A DNA stretch of 29,360 nucleotides from JBEIUO01 sp964549785 (lineage in GTDB: Bacteria > Planctomycetota > Phycisphaerae > Phycisphaerales > UBA1924). Location of the stretch: contig CAZJXA010000012.1 in the NCBI GenBank assembly GCA_964549785.1, positions 1 to 29,360 of the forward strand, in the 5' to 3' direction. The stretch's first letter is position 1; each line of letters starts with the position of its first letter. The translations under genes and the position numbers were made by a program. Positions 23,426 to 29,360 of this stretch are shown here, piece by piece. The notes below the pieces were generated by a model. That model did not search any database. It was not told the origin of the DNA and worked only from the letters and a program-made list of their open reading frames with translations.

Positions 23426-25084
23426 TCAGTGATTGAGCGACGGGACGAGGTTAGCCCGGGGTGGCTGGGGCATCGTTGGGTTCGGAGCCGTCACGGCTTT
23501 GCCCGGGGCTTTGTTGATGTGCGCGGTGGGTGGGGTCTTTGCCAAGACCGCGGTTTCGGGCAGGGGTCGGTAGAAGGCACCCATCGACTCGGGCATGTTG
23601 TAGAGGTTGGGCATGATATAGGTGCCTTTGAGGTGATCGGGCTTGTCGGCTTCGATGGCGAGGGCGGCTTGACGGCAGAACTCGTCGTTGCGGACGCCGG
23701 TGACGGTCCAGGAGACTTTCATCCCGGACTGCCCGCCCGCGATTCGGAAGCGATTGTCAGCGACTTCCTCGGCGATGTACAGAACCGCGGGAGCGCCGAT
23801 GGCGGTGAGTTGGTAATGAACATCGCGGTTGATGGCGTCGAAGTACGCCGGGAGTTCTACATCGGCTTCGCCGGAGCCGTCGAGAACGACGTTGCCACGG
23901 TACATGAGGTACGGCTCGGGTCCTTCGGCACTGTAGTGGGTGAGAGTTTTGTTGGCCGGGTCAAGCGGGTGGTCGATCTGGAAGGATTTGGTTCCCGAGG
24001 CACCGCTCTTTCCCGCCGCGAAGACGGCGAAGGCATTGGCTTCGACGCTCGCGTTGAGGCCCACAACGCCGATGGAGGTGGTGTTGGTGGTGCCGATGAT
24101 CTCACCCACCACGCCGAAACTTTGATTGGCGCGCGACACGCCGCGAACGCCGGCCGGCCCGGCGCCCGTGGAAGTGAGCGAGTTGGAGATGCCGTAAACG
24201 CCCACACCGATATCGGAATCGCTGCTCCCCTCAACGCCCCGGCCGCCGCCGGTGGTGGCGAAGGAGTATCCGCTGACACCTACGCCGTTGACGGCAGAGG
24301 CCACTTGTCCGAGAACGCCGATGGGCGTCCCGCTGGAAGAGGTTCCGACCCCCGAGACACCGACGCCGACGCCGCTGGTGGCTTCACCCCGGACGCCCGT
24401 CACGGCTTCAGAGGATGTGTTCTGAACGTACATGCCGTAGAGCGCCGTTCCGGTGAGCGCGTGAATGGGATACTCCGCGTTGATGATCCCGAAACCGACG
24501 TTGTCGCGGAAGTAGCCCCGACCCAGGAAATATCCACCGAATCCGTTGGGCTGATTAGTTTCGCCCCAGACGCCGTAGAAGCCGCCCTTGAAGACGCCGC
24601 CCCAACCGTTCGAGCTGTTGACCCGCCCGTAGGCGCCGACCGTGTTTCCGGAGGTCGCCGTGGACCAGCCGTACGAGCCGAACTGGCCGCCCTTGAAGAG
24701 GCCGGCGAAGCCCTGCGGGCTGTCGCACTGGCCGTAGACGCCGACGGTCTGGCCGGCGGGGTTCGTCGCCCAACCTAGCGAACCGTAACCCGTCGTGCTG
24801 TGCGACTGGCCGTACGTGCCGTAGGACACCCCGGCAGCGGACTGCGACCAGCCAATGAGGGCCGCGCCAGCCCCGCCGTTCTCCGCACGAACGGTGCCCA
24901 GGCCATTGCCGCCGATGACGTGGAGCGGCGCGAGCGGCGAGACGGTGCCAATGCCGACAGGGCCGTCGTTGTAATAAATGATGCCGCCGCCGCCGGTGAT
25001 CCATTGGGCATGGGCCGAGCCCGCCACGAAAACAACGGCCGCCGCGGCAGTCAGGGCGGCTCTTCCAAACGATAATTTCCGCAT
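23426..25084 (-). CDS. Secreted repeat-rich tail-fibre-like protein with conserved C-terminal domain (copy 2)
   Basis: The ATG at 25084 has AAGGAG upstream and opens a clear signal peptide (MRKLSFGRAALTAAAAVVFV...SAHA). The mature N-terminus contains YYNDGPVGIGTVSPLAPLHV, the VGIGT.SP...LHV motif seen in phage-tail-like and S74-associated fibre proteins. Gly-rich short repeats follow (GVYGQCDSPQGFAGLFKGG, GVWGETNQPNGFGGYFLG, GVRGEATSGVGVGVSG). The C-terminal domain (GTKSFQIDHPLDPANKTLTHYSAE, ELPAYFDAINRDVHYQLTAIG, NRFRIAGGQSGMKVSWTVTG) is paralogous to that of the gene at 6698-8878. It lacks that copy's first N-terminal beta domain and ends in a Pro/Ala-rich tail. A strong terminator follows. 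It is likely a surface or periplasmic fibre; partners are unknown. Confidence 0.85.
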   Translation of the reverse strand: MRKLSFGRAALTAAAAVVFVAGSAHAQWITGGGGIIYYNDGPVGIGTVSPLAPLHVIGGNGLGTVRAENGGAGAALIGWSQSAAGVSYGTYGQSHSTTGYGSLGWATNPAGQTVGVYGQCDSPQGFAGLFKGGQFGSYGWSTATSGNTVGAYGRVNSSNGWGGVFKGGFYGVWGETNQPNGFGGYFLGRGYFRDNVGFGIINAEYPIHALTGTALYGMYVQNTSSEAVTGVRGEATSGVGVGVSGVGTSSSGTPIGVLGQVASAVNGVGVSGYSFATTGGGRGVEGSSDSDIGVGVYGISNSLTSTGAGPAGVRGVSRANQSFGVVGEIIGTTNTTSIGVVGLNASVEANAFAVFAAGKSGASGTKSFQIDHPLDPANKTLTHYSAEGPEPYLMYRGNVVLDGSGEADVELPAYFDAINRDVHYQLTAIGAPAVLYIAEEVADNRFRIAGGQSGMKVSWTVTGVRNDEFCRQAALAIEADKPDHLKGTYIMPNLYNMPESMGAFYRPLPETAVLAKTPPTAHINKAPGKAVTAPNPTMPQPPRANLVPSLNH

Positions 25085-25271
25085 GGTGCAAACTCCTTGG
25101 AAAGGATGCGACGGATCCCCCTCGCATCGACCGGACCATGCTATCAGGAGTCGGGAATCCGGGGAAGCTGATTTTCCAGGACGAGCTTTTCGCGCGAAAA
25201 GTCGGCGCGCAATCCGAACGCGCACGTTGGCCCCGTCTTGCGCTGGGTCACCGGGTGAGGGGTCGGGACGC

Positions 25272-25314
25272 AAGAAAGGGCGGAACACGCGGCCAGGGTC
25301 CGCATATTCCGCCC
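25272..25314 (-). terminator. Intrinsic terminator downstream of the protease remnant
   Basis: On the minus strand GGGCGGAA and TTCCGCCC pair (positions 25307-25314 and 25278-25285), with an inner GCGG/CCGC stem in the loop, and TTTCTT follows. It lies about 40 bases beyond the protease stop, so it separates that unit from the repeat-protein gene downstream. Confidence 0.65.
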
Positions 25315-25328
25315 TCGGGGTCTTCACG

Positions 25329-25354
25329 AAAGCCGATCCGGCGATCGGGCTTTT
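25329..25354 (-). terminator. Hairpin overlapping the protease stop codon
   Basis: AAAGCCGATC (25329-25338) pairs with GATCGGGCTTT (25343-25353) around CGGC, with one bulged G. On the plus strand four T residues end the stem; on the minus strand it begins at the protease stop codon. It may act with the stem at 25278-25314, but alone it is a weak terminator candidate. Confidence 0.35.
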
Positions 25355-26235
25355 ATGGACCGATATGAGCAACGCCGCCGATGGCCCGGATCTTCATCGG
25401 GAAGGAGATGGTGATCCTTTCGTTGTAGTTGCCGGCGCGGACATTGACCGTGGCGTTGTTGATCGACCCGTAACCCGCCTGCACGACGCGGTCGAAGGGC
25501 TCTGAGCTCGTGCCGCGGGGAGTGCCCCCGAAGCCAGCCTGGACCCGGACCGTGGGTTGTGGCTGTAGAAATTGTCCGATGAGCGGGAAGCCGAGTTGAA
25601 GGCGGCCGCAGGTCGTGGTTTGGGTGTTCCCGCCGCTGCAATTCACCGGGGTTCCACACGAAAGGACGCCGCGGACAGCGCCGTCCGCGCTGAAGAGCGG
25701 CGACCCGGAAGAGTCCGGCTCCACCCGGCCGTTGCCCGAGGAGATCAGGCAAGGATGTTGGGTGGATGGGTTGCAAGTCGTGCCGGCATCCAAGGGGGCG
25801 ATGGTACCCGTGTTTAAGTTTTTGCTCATGAACGAGATTCGTTTGTGGCTGCCGTCGGGATGGTGGATTCCGTAGACATTCTCGAGGAAAGGGACGTCGT
25901 CGTTCCGCCACCCGGCGTACCGGACGTACCCGGGAACCTCCGGACGCAGCCCCAGGATCTGCCAGTCGGAGCCTGCATCGGCGTTCAGCCCGCAGTAGCC
26001 GCGAACTTGGTCGAGGGTTGCGGGGTTAGGCACGGCGCCGTTGCAAGAATTCGTCTCCCATCTCCAAATGGTCAAGAGTGAAGTGTGCTCGCCGGGTGTG
26101 TTGACGGAGCAATGCCGCGCGGGGGGCGAACACGGGCCGGAAGTTCGCGGGAATCTGCTACATCATCGCGCCCGAGCAGAAGAAGAAGTTCTCCGCGCTG
26201 CCGTAGCCGAGCACGGCCGCCCTCCCGGCGATGCG
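25353..26235 (-). pseudogene. Broken trypsin-fold serine protease (lysyl-endopeptidase-like)
   Basis: The open part (from about 26075) carries the C-terminal half of a chymotrypsin-like protease: TIWRWETNSCNG, GIHHPDGSHKRISF, then the catalytic-serine motif EPDSSGSPLFSADGAVRGVLSCG. A short beta-helix-like tail ends it (PFDRVVQAGYGS, VRAGNYNERITISFPMKIRA). Upstream the same protein continues in pieces: FFFCSGAMM in one frame up to a TAG at 26158-26160, then IPANFRPVFA in that frame. Across a six-C run (26121-26126 on the plus strand) the frame changes to PARHCSVNTPGEHTSLL, whose HC at 26109-26114 supplies the catalytic histidine. Removing one C from the run joins the two frames. Signal peptide and N-terminal domain were not found. 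It is either a decayed gene or one with base errors; the class assignment rests on motifs only. Confidence 0.65.
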
Positions 26236-26993
26236 TTCGGCGGTCTCAATCCGTCGTTCCGCTTTGCCATCCATGTCTCCGATCGCTGGCTCTCCGCCTT
26301 CATGGGCCTTGCGCTCCGGCGCTACACGGAATCGCGCCATCGATGGTAACGGGTAACGAGGTGTGCTGCGCGGGTCTTCGGAAGCGAGAATGTGCCGACG
26401 AAGCCCCGGCTTGGGCATGCAGTAACGCTTACGCCTTGTGAGCGGTCCCGCCGCTCGCCGTAGATAGTGTCGGCGATTGGGCCTGACATTATTTTGGTCG
26501 ACTCGTCATCCAGATGCTCACCGTCGTTGAAGGAGAAAGGGATTCCGCCATATCCTTCTCAAGCCACCGATTTAACCGCCTCGCTTCAGCGATCGTTTTC
26601 GCCCGGTCCGAATCGAGCAAGGGCCGCGCTGCACGAACGCCCCGCAGTCCCGGACCGGGTTTAACCCCGCCGCTTCAACCACCACCGGGTAATAGACGGC
26701 TGCACCCGCGCCCCCAGTGGGCGGTTCGTCCGCGCCAGCGTTCGGCACTGATCCAGAGGTGCCTCGGTCCAGCTGCAAGAGCCGCCCGGTCGGTGGGGCC
26801 GATACGCCCGGCCCCACGTACTGGGCTTCACCGGCCTCTCCGTGCCCCGGGAATCAACCGTATTTGAATCTTCCAAGCTGGGTGCCCTAAGCAGCTGCTG
26901 GCGACCCGCGGAGCTTCAACGCCTTAGGCTTCATGTCCCGCACCAGCCGAGCCCGTGGTTTCGCCCGCGCGAGGATTGCCATAGTCTGACCGA
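26236..26993. other. Low-coding stretch of about 760 bases, possible remnants
   Basis: No complete gene is supported. Candidate traces lie on the minus strand. The frame above the protease (26236-26418) may be its eroded N-terminus. At 26489-26614 a frame reads DSDRAKTIAEARRLNRWLEK and ends at TAA, which looks protein-like but is unrecognised. At 26572-26800 another frame is Gly/Ala/Pro-rich. None has a ribosome site. I found no tRNA, tmRNA or RNase P signature. Strand composition turns from G-rich to C-rich across this stretch. Confidence 0.35.
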
Positions 26994-27428
26994 ATGAACC
27001 CCACTCCCCCCGCGGATCCGTCCGATCCCGCAGCATCGGCATCCGGTCGTTTCACTCCTGCGCTCAAGCCGATGTTGCCCCGGAGGGTTTACGTTGCGCA
27101 CCTCGTTGAAGCCTTCACGCTCGGGTCGCTCCTCATCGCGTGCTCGCTTGCGCTCGGAACCATCGGATACCGCCACCTTGAACACCTTCGCTGGATCGAC
27201 GCCGTCTACAGCGCATCGATGATCCTCACCGGCATGGGTCCGGCGACACCCCCGGCGACCAGCGGTGGAAAACTCTTCGCCACCTGTTACGCGCTCTACT
27301 CGGGAGTCGTATTCCTCTCCGCCGTGGCCCTCATGATCACGCCCGTCTTCCGTCGCATCGTTCATCGCTTGCATCTCGACATGCACGAACAAGGCGACAA
27401 TCAGACCCCACAAGCCCCACCAAACTGA
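26994..27428 (+). CDS. Small two-helix pore-like membrane protein (potassium-channel-like fold, no selectivity filter)
   Basis: The 144-residue protein has a Pro/Ala-rich N-terminus, a hydrophobic helix (LGSLLIACSLALGTIGY), a re-entrant-like segment (WIDAVYSASMILTGMGPATPPATSGGKLF) and a second helix (FATCYALYSGVVFLSAVALMIT), then a basic cytoplasmic end (RRIVHRLHLD). The order helix, pore loop, helix recalls two-transmembrane ion channels (Ion_trans_2). However, the filter position reads TGMGP instead of TVGYG, so potassium selectivity is not expected. I recall uncharacterised proteins with the same LTGMGP...T..GKLFA pattern. The ATG has no clear ribosome site. C-ending codons match the far-left genes and differ from the central block. 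Confidence 0.65.
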   Translation: MNPTPPADPSDPAASASGRFTPALKPMLPRRVYVAHLVEAFTLGSLLIACSLALGTIGYRHLEHLRWIDAVYSASMILTGMGPATPPATSGGKLFATCYALYSGVVFLSAVALMITPVFRRIVHRLHLDMHEQGDNQTPQAPPN

Positions 27429-27450
27429 CCGTCGTCACCATCCGCCTTCC

Positions 27451-27672
27451 ATGAATTCAACCACCGACGCCGAACTCGTGACCCGACTCAACGCCGGTGA
27501 TGCGTCCGCCTTCGCTGCGCTCTACGAACACCACAAAGATTGAACCTTCCGCATCGCCCTCCGCTTCTGCGAAAACTCCACCGACGCCGCGGAGATCGTC
27601 CAGGAGGTTTTCCTGCGTTGGCTCCGCCAGTTCCCAGGCTTCCAACCCCGTGCTCGCCTAACCACCCGCATC
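27451..27672 (+). pseudogene. Truncated ECF sigma factor remnant with in-frame TGA
   Basis: From the ATG at 27451 the frame reads NSTTDAELVTRLNAGDASAF and AALYEHHKD. A TGA (27541-27543) then stands where sigma factors of this group have a conserved Trp (D-W-(V/T)(Y/F)R). The frame continues TFRIALRFCENSTDAAEIVQ, EVFLRWLRQFPGFQPRARLTT. This is region 2 of an ECF (RpoE-like) sigma factor, including the DA.E(I/V)VQE(V/T)F core-binding helix. Homology stops at about 27672; regions 3-4 are missing and GCGGGC repeats follow. The stop replacing Trp and the lost C-terminus both argue for a dead gene. TGA-as-Trp recoding is unlikely, since TGA is a normal stop elsewhere in this window. Confidence 0.7.
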
Positions 27673-27702
27673 GGCGACGCCGACCACCTCACCCCGCGCA
27701 TG

Positions 27703-27771
27703 TTGTAGTGCGGGCATCCTGCCCGCTCCGGCCCACTCCGGCTTGTAGTGCGGGCATCCTGCCCGCTCCGG
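27703..27771. repeat. Two direct copies of a 29-nt hairpin repeat (GCGGGC type)
   Basis: The unit TTGTAGTGCGGGCATCCTGC, continuing CCGCTCCGG, occurs identically at 27703-27731 and 27743-27771, a 40-base period. A degenerate third copy (GTGCGGGCACCTGCC) follows. Each contains GCGGGC-ATCCT-GCCCGC, a 6-bp stem. Related copies lie at 29150-29232. They resemble dispersed intergenic palindromes, and they abut the truncated sigma-factor gene. Confidence 0.8.
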
Positions 27772-27926
27772 TGCGGGCACCTGCCGTGTGTGACCACGGA
27801 TGAGGGCAGTTGACGGTTTTTGCAGCGAGTTCTCCGTTGTGCGGATCATGACCTGTTCTCAGTCGATCGCCCACTGGTACCCGCACGATTGGACGATGAT
27901 TGTCCGCTCGGCAATTGCCCCAAACT

Positions 27927-28226
27927 ATGGACACACCCACTTGGCCCTACCCCGTCAGTGAACCGGCCAACGGCCGCCCCCGCATCCAGCGTTCCAGCGT
28001 GACCCTGCCAAACGCGAAGGTGGTCAACCTGGGTTACGGCGCTTCGGCATCCATCGCCGACGACCTCACCCGCGTGAACACGCTTCCACTCTCCTCGGTG
28101 AAACTGGCGAACTACACCTACACCGGCATGACCCAACTGGCATCCACCCGCCTCCCGGCCACGGGCTTGGGCCGCAGCGTGTACCTCAAACGCGTGACTC
28201 CGGACCATTGGATACGGTTCGACTGA
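27927..28226 (+). pseudogene. Fragment of an RHS/YD-repeat protein
   Basis: A frame ending at TGA 28224-28226 encodes RIQRSSVTLPNAKVVNLGYG, then ASASIADDLTRVNTLPLS, VKLANYTYTGMTQLASTRLP. The succession (LPNG..)..YG..GS..DDL.RV..L......LA.Y.Y.G is the YD/RHS repeat pattern found in large polymorphic-toxin shells and wall proteins. Only about 100 residues are present, against the 1,000 or more of intact RHS proteins. There is no signal peptide, core-domain motif or toxin tip, so it is an internal fragment. It lies between the sigma-factor remnant and the leucine-rich-repeat gene. RHS loci recombine often, which fits the surrounding debris. The assignment is from pattern only. Confidence 0.5.
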
Positions 28227-28296
28227 CAAAATCCAGCGCTCCGCGGCCGAGCCCCGCAACCGAGTCGATTCCCAGCAAATCAACCAAGGATTCTCC

Positions 28297-29115
28297 ATGT
28301 CAACACTCGACCGCTCCGCCCCGCTGGCTGACACACCGGAACTGCGCACGCAGATCGCCCTCATCGAGCAGGCCATCCGCACATCGCTCGAACTCAAGGC
28401 CGACGCCCCGATCGACGCCATCCAGCGCGCGAGCGCCGAGCATCTAAATCTCTGCGACGAGCTGATCACTGACGCGGGTGCTGCGTGGCTCGCTCACGAG
28501 GGCACCGGCCTCAAGGCCCTCACCACGCTGAACCTCGGCAAAACCCAGGTGACGGACGCGGGAGTGGCAGCCCTGGCGGCCCCAGACACCGGCCTCAAGG
28601 CCCTCACCACGCTGGGCCTCGAAAGCACGCAGGTGACGGACGCGGGCGTGAAGGCCCTGGCGGCTCAAGACACCGGCCTCAAGGCCCTTATGGGGCTGGG
28701 CCTCATGGCCACAGCGTTAACCGACGCGGGCGTGGCAGCCTTGGCGGCCCAAGACACCGGCCTCAAGGCCCTCACCATGCTATGGCTCAACAGCACCCAA
28801 GTGACGGACTCGGGCGTGGCAGCCTTGGCGGCCCAAGACACCGGCCTTAAGGCCCTCACCATGCTGTGGCTCAACAGCACCCAGGTGACGGACTCGGGCG
28901 TGAAGGCCCTGGCGGCCCAGGACACCGGCCTCAAGGCCCTCACCACGCTGGACCTCCGCGGCACCCAGGTGACGGACGCGGGCCTGAAGGCCCTGGCGGC
29001 CCAAGACACCGGCCTCAAGGCCCTCACCACGCTGGACCTCCGCAAAACCCAAGTGACGGACGCAGGCGCGGCGGCGCTCCAGCAACGATTCCAAGGTATA
29101 GAGATCTACCGATAA
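28297..29115 (+). CDS. Leucine-rich-repeat protein with seven near-identical 28-residue repeats
   Basis: The ATG at 28297 follows AAGGA with six-base spacing. A helical N-terminal cap of about 69 residues (LRTQIALIEQAIRTSLELKA) precedes seven repeats of the form TGLKALTTL.L..TQVTDAG(V/L)(A/K)ALAAQD. These are of the ribonuclease-inhibitor/planctomycete type, giving alternating strand and helix and a curved solenoid for protein binding. No signal peptide or membrane helix is evident, so it is probably cytoplasmic. The last repeat ends QQRFQGIEIYR, a natural C-terminal cap, so the gene appears complete. The repeats are also nearly identical at the DNA level, unlike most such genes, which indicates recent tandem duplication. 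Flanking hairpin repeats and gene fragments suggest an unstable neighbourhood. No enzymatic motif is present. Confidence 0.85.
   Translation: MSTLDRSAPLADTPELRTQIALIEQAIRTSLELKADAPIDAIQRASAEHLNLCDELITDAGAAWLAHEGTGLKALTTLNLGKTQVTDAGVAALAAPDTGLKALTTLGLESTQVTDAGVKALAAQDTGLKALMGLGLMATALTDAGVAALAAQDTGLKALTMLWLNSTQVTDSGVAALAAQDTGLKALTMLWLNSTQVTDSGVKALAAQDTGLKALTTLDLRGTQVTDAGLKALAAQDTGLKALTTLDLRKTQVTDAGAAALQQRFQGIEIYR
28504..29091 (+). repeat. Seven tandem 84-bp repeats inside the leucine-rich-repeat gene
   Basis: Each unit begins ACCGGCCT(C/T)AAGGCC and spans 28 codons; units 4 and 5 (from 28756 and 28840) are almost identical over their whole length. Variation is concentrated in the codons just after the conserved ALT.L motif (NLGK, GLES, WLNS, DLRG, DLRK), the exposed strand positions. 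Confidence 0.9.
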
Positions 29116-29149
29116 GCCGCGATTGTCGCCGTGTACACATCGTGTGGCG

Positions 29150-29232
29150 CAGTCGCCGTGGGGGCATCTTGCCCGCGCCGAGGTGTGCCCAAAGTTCCGC
29201 GCAGTCGCAGTGCGGGCATCCTGCCCGCGCTC
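29150..29232. repeat. Two further GCGGGC-type hairpin repeats
   Basis: A 31-base unit starting CAGTCGC occurs at 29150-29180 and 29202-29232 (52-base period), with cores GTGGGGGCATCTTGCCCGC and GTGCGGGCATCCTGCCCGC. The core is the same as at 27703-27771, so the copies bracket the RHS fragment and the leucine-rich-repeat gene. The remaining bases to 29360 show no supported gene. Confidence 0.7.
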
Positions 29233-29360
29233 CCCTCCCGCCGCCGCACCCGCTTCGCCCCAGTTGCGCCCGCCAACCCAGAATCACCAACCGCCCTTCG
29301 CCATTCGTGGGCGTGGGCCTCCGCAGCGTCATCCTCGCCAACCGCCACCCTCAGCAGCCA

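Noticed and set aside
23336..24778. 480-codon plus-strand frame antisense to the second repeat-rich protein
   Set aside because: Same reasoning; it also runs straight through the strong terminator at 23351-23392.
27541..27543. Genetic recoding of TGA as tryptophan
   Set aside because: TGA ends rho and several other intact genes here, and the sigma-factor gene is also truncated.
27703..27780. CRISPR-like array
   Set aside because: Only two full copies, spacers of about 11 bases, palindromic GCGGGC core and no cas genes; these are dispersed hairpin repeats.

Overview
The window is about 29 kb of GC-rich DNA from what looks like a Gram-negative planctomycete, probably of the Phycisphaerae type. 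The clues are: two secreted proteins with tail-fibre-like repeats sharing a terminal domain; a leucine-rich-repeat protein built on the 'T(D/A)AGL..LA' theme; a C-terminal CxxCxYDLR...CxxCG zinc-ribbon protein; a lysine-rich histone-H1-like protein; an LPS-type glycosyltransferase; and a DsbD of Gram-negative layout. Species identity is inference, since no rRNA is present.

Layout. 1-6.5 kb, plus strand: the end of rho, a small three-helix membrane protein, a large secreted helical-repeat protein, a flippase-like membrane protein and a DUF444/VWA protein. 6.5-13.2 kb, mostly minus strand: a stranded methyltransferase N-terminus, the first repeat-rich secreted protein, a small hypothetical protein directly behind a tRNA-Pro(UGG), a plus-strand GT9/heptosyltransferase, a frameshifted zinc-ribbon gene and serC. 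13.5-19.4 kb, plus strand: a metal ABC transport operon (outer-membrane protein with an internal stop, TroA-like binding lipoprotein, ATPase, two permeases). 19.4-22.7 kb, minus strand: dsbD and a Tet-type MFS exporter. 22.7-26.2 kb: the histone-like gene, the second repeat-rich secreted protein and a broken trypsin-fold protease. 26.2-29.4 kb: a little-coding stretch, a pore-like membrane protein, ECF sigma and RHS remnants, short GCGGGC hairpin repeats and the leucine-rich-repeat gene.

How the genes work together. The clearest system is the metal transporter. Both permease subunits end in a cytoplasmic DtxR/MntR-like winged helix plus metal-binding domain. The second keeps all five alignable DtxR metal ligands at exact spacing, with histidine in place of the Cys. 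In a tro/mnt operon that domain would normally be a separate repressor (TroR/MntR). The operon is preceded by a sigma-70-like promoter whose -10 box lies inside a 30-bp inverted repeat. Together these suggest a transporter that carries its own metal sensor, possibly also its own regulator.

Two window-scale signals stand out. First, strand composition: the plus strand is C-rich on the left and far right but G-rich from roughly 10 to 26 kb whichever way genes point, as expected for an inverted block. Second, four genes carry in-frame stops or frameshifts (outer-membrane protein, zinc-ribbon protein, protease, ECF sigma), and two more loci are gene fragments (methyltransferase, RHS). Either this is an eroding accessory region or the assembly contains base errors; raw reads would decide.
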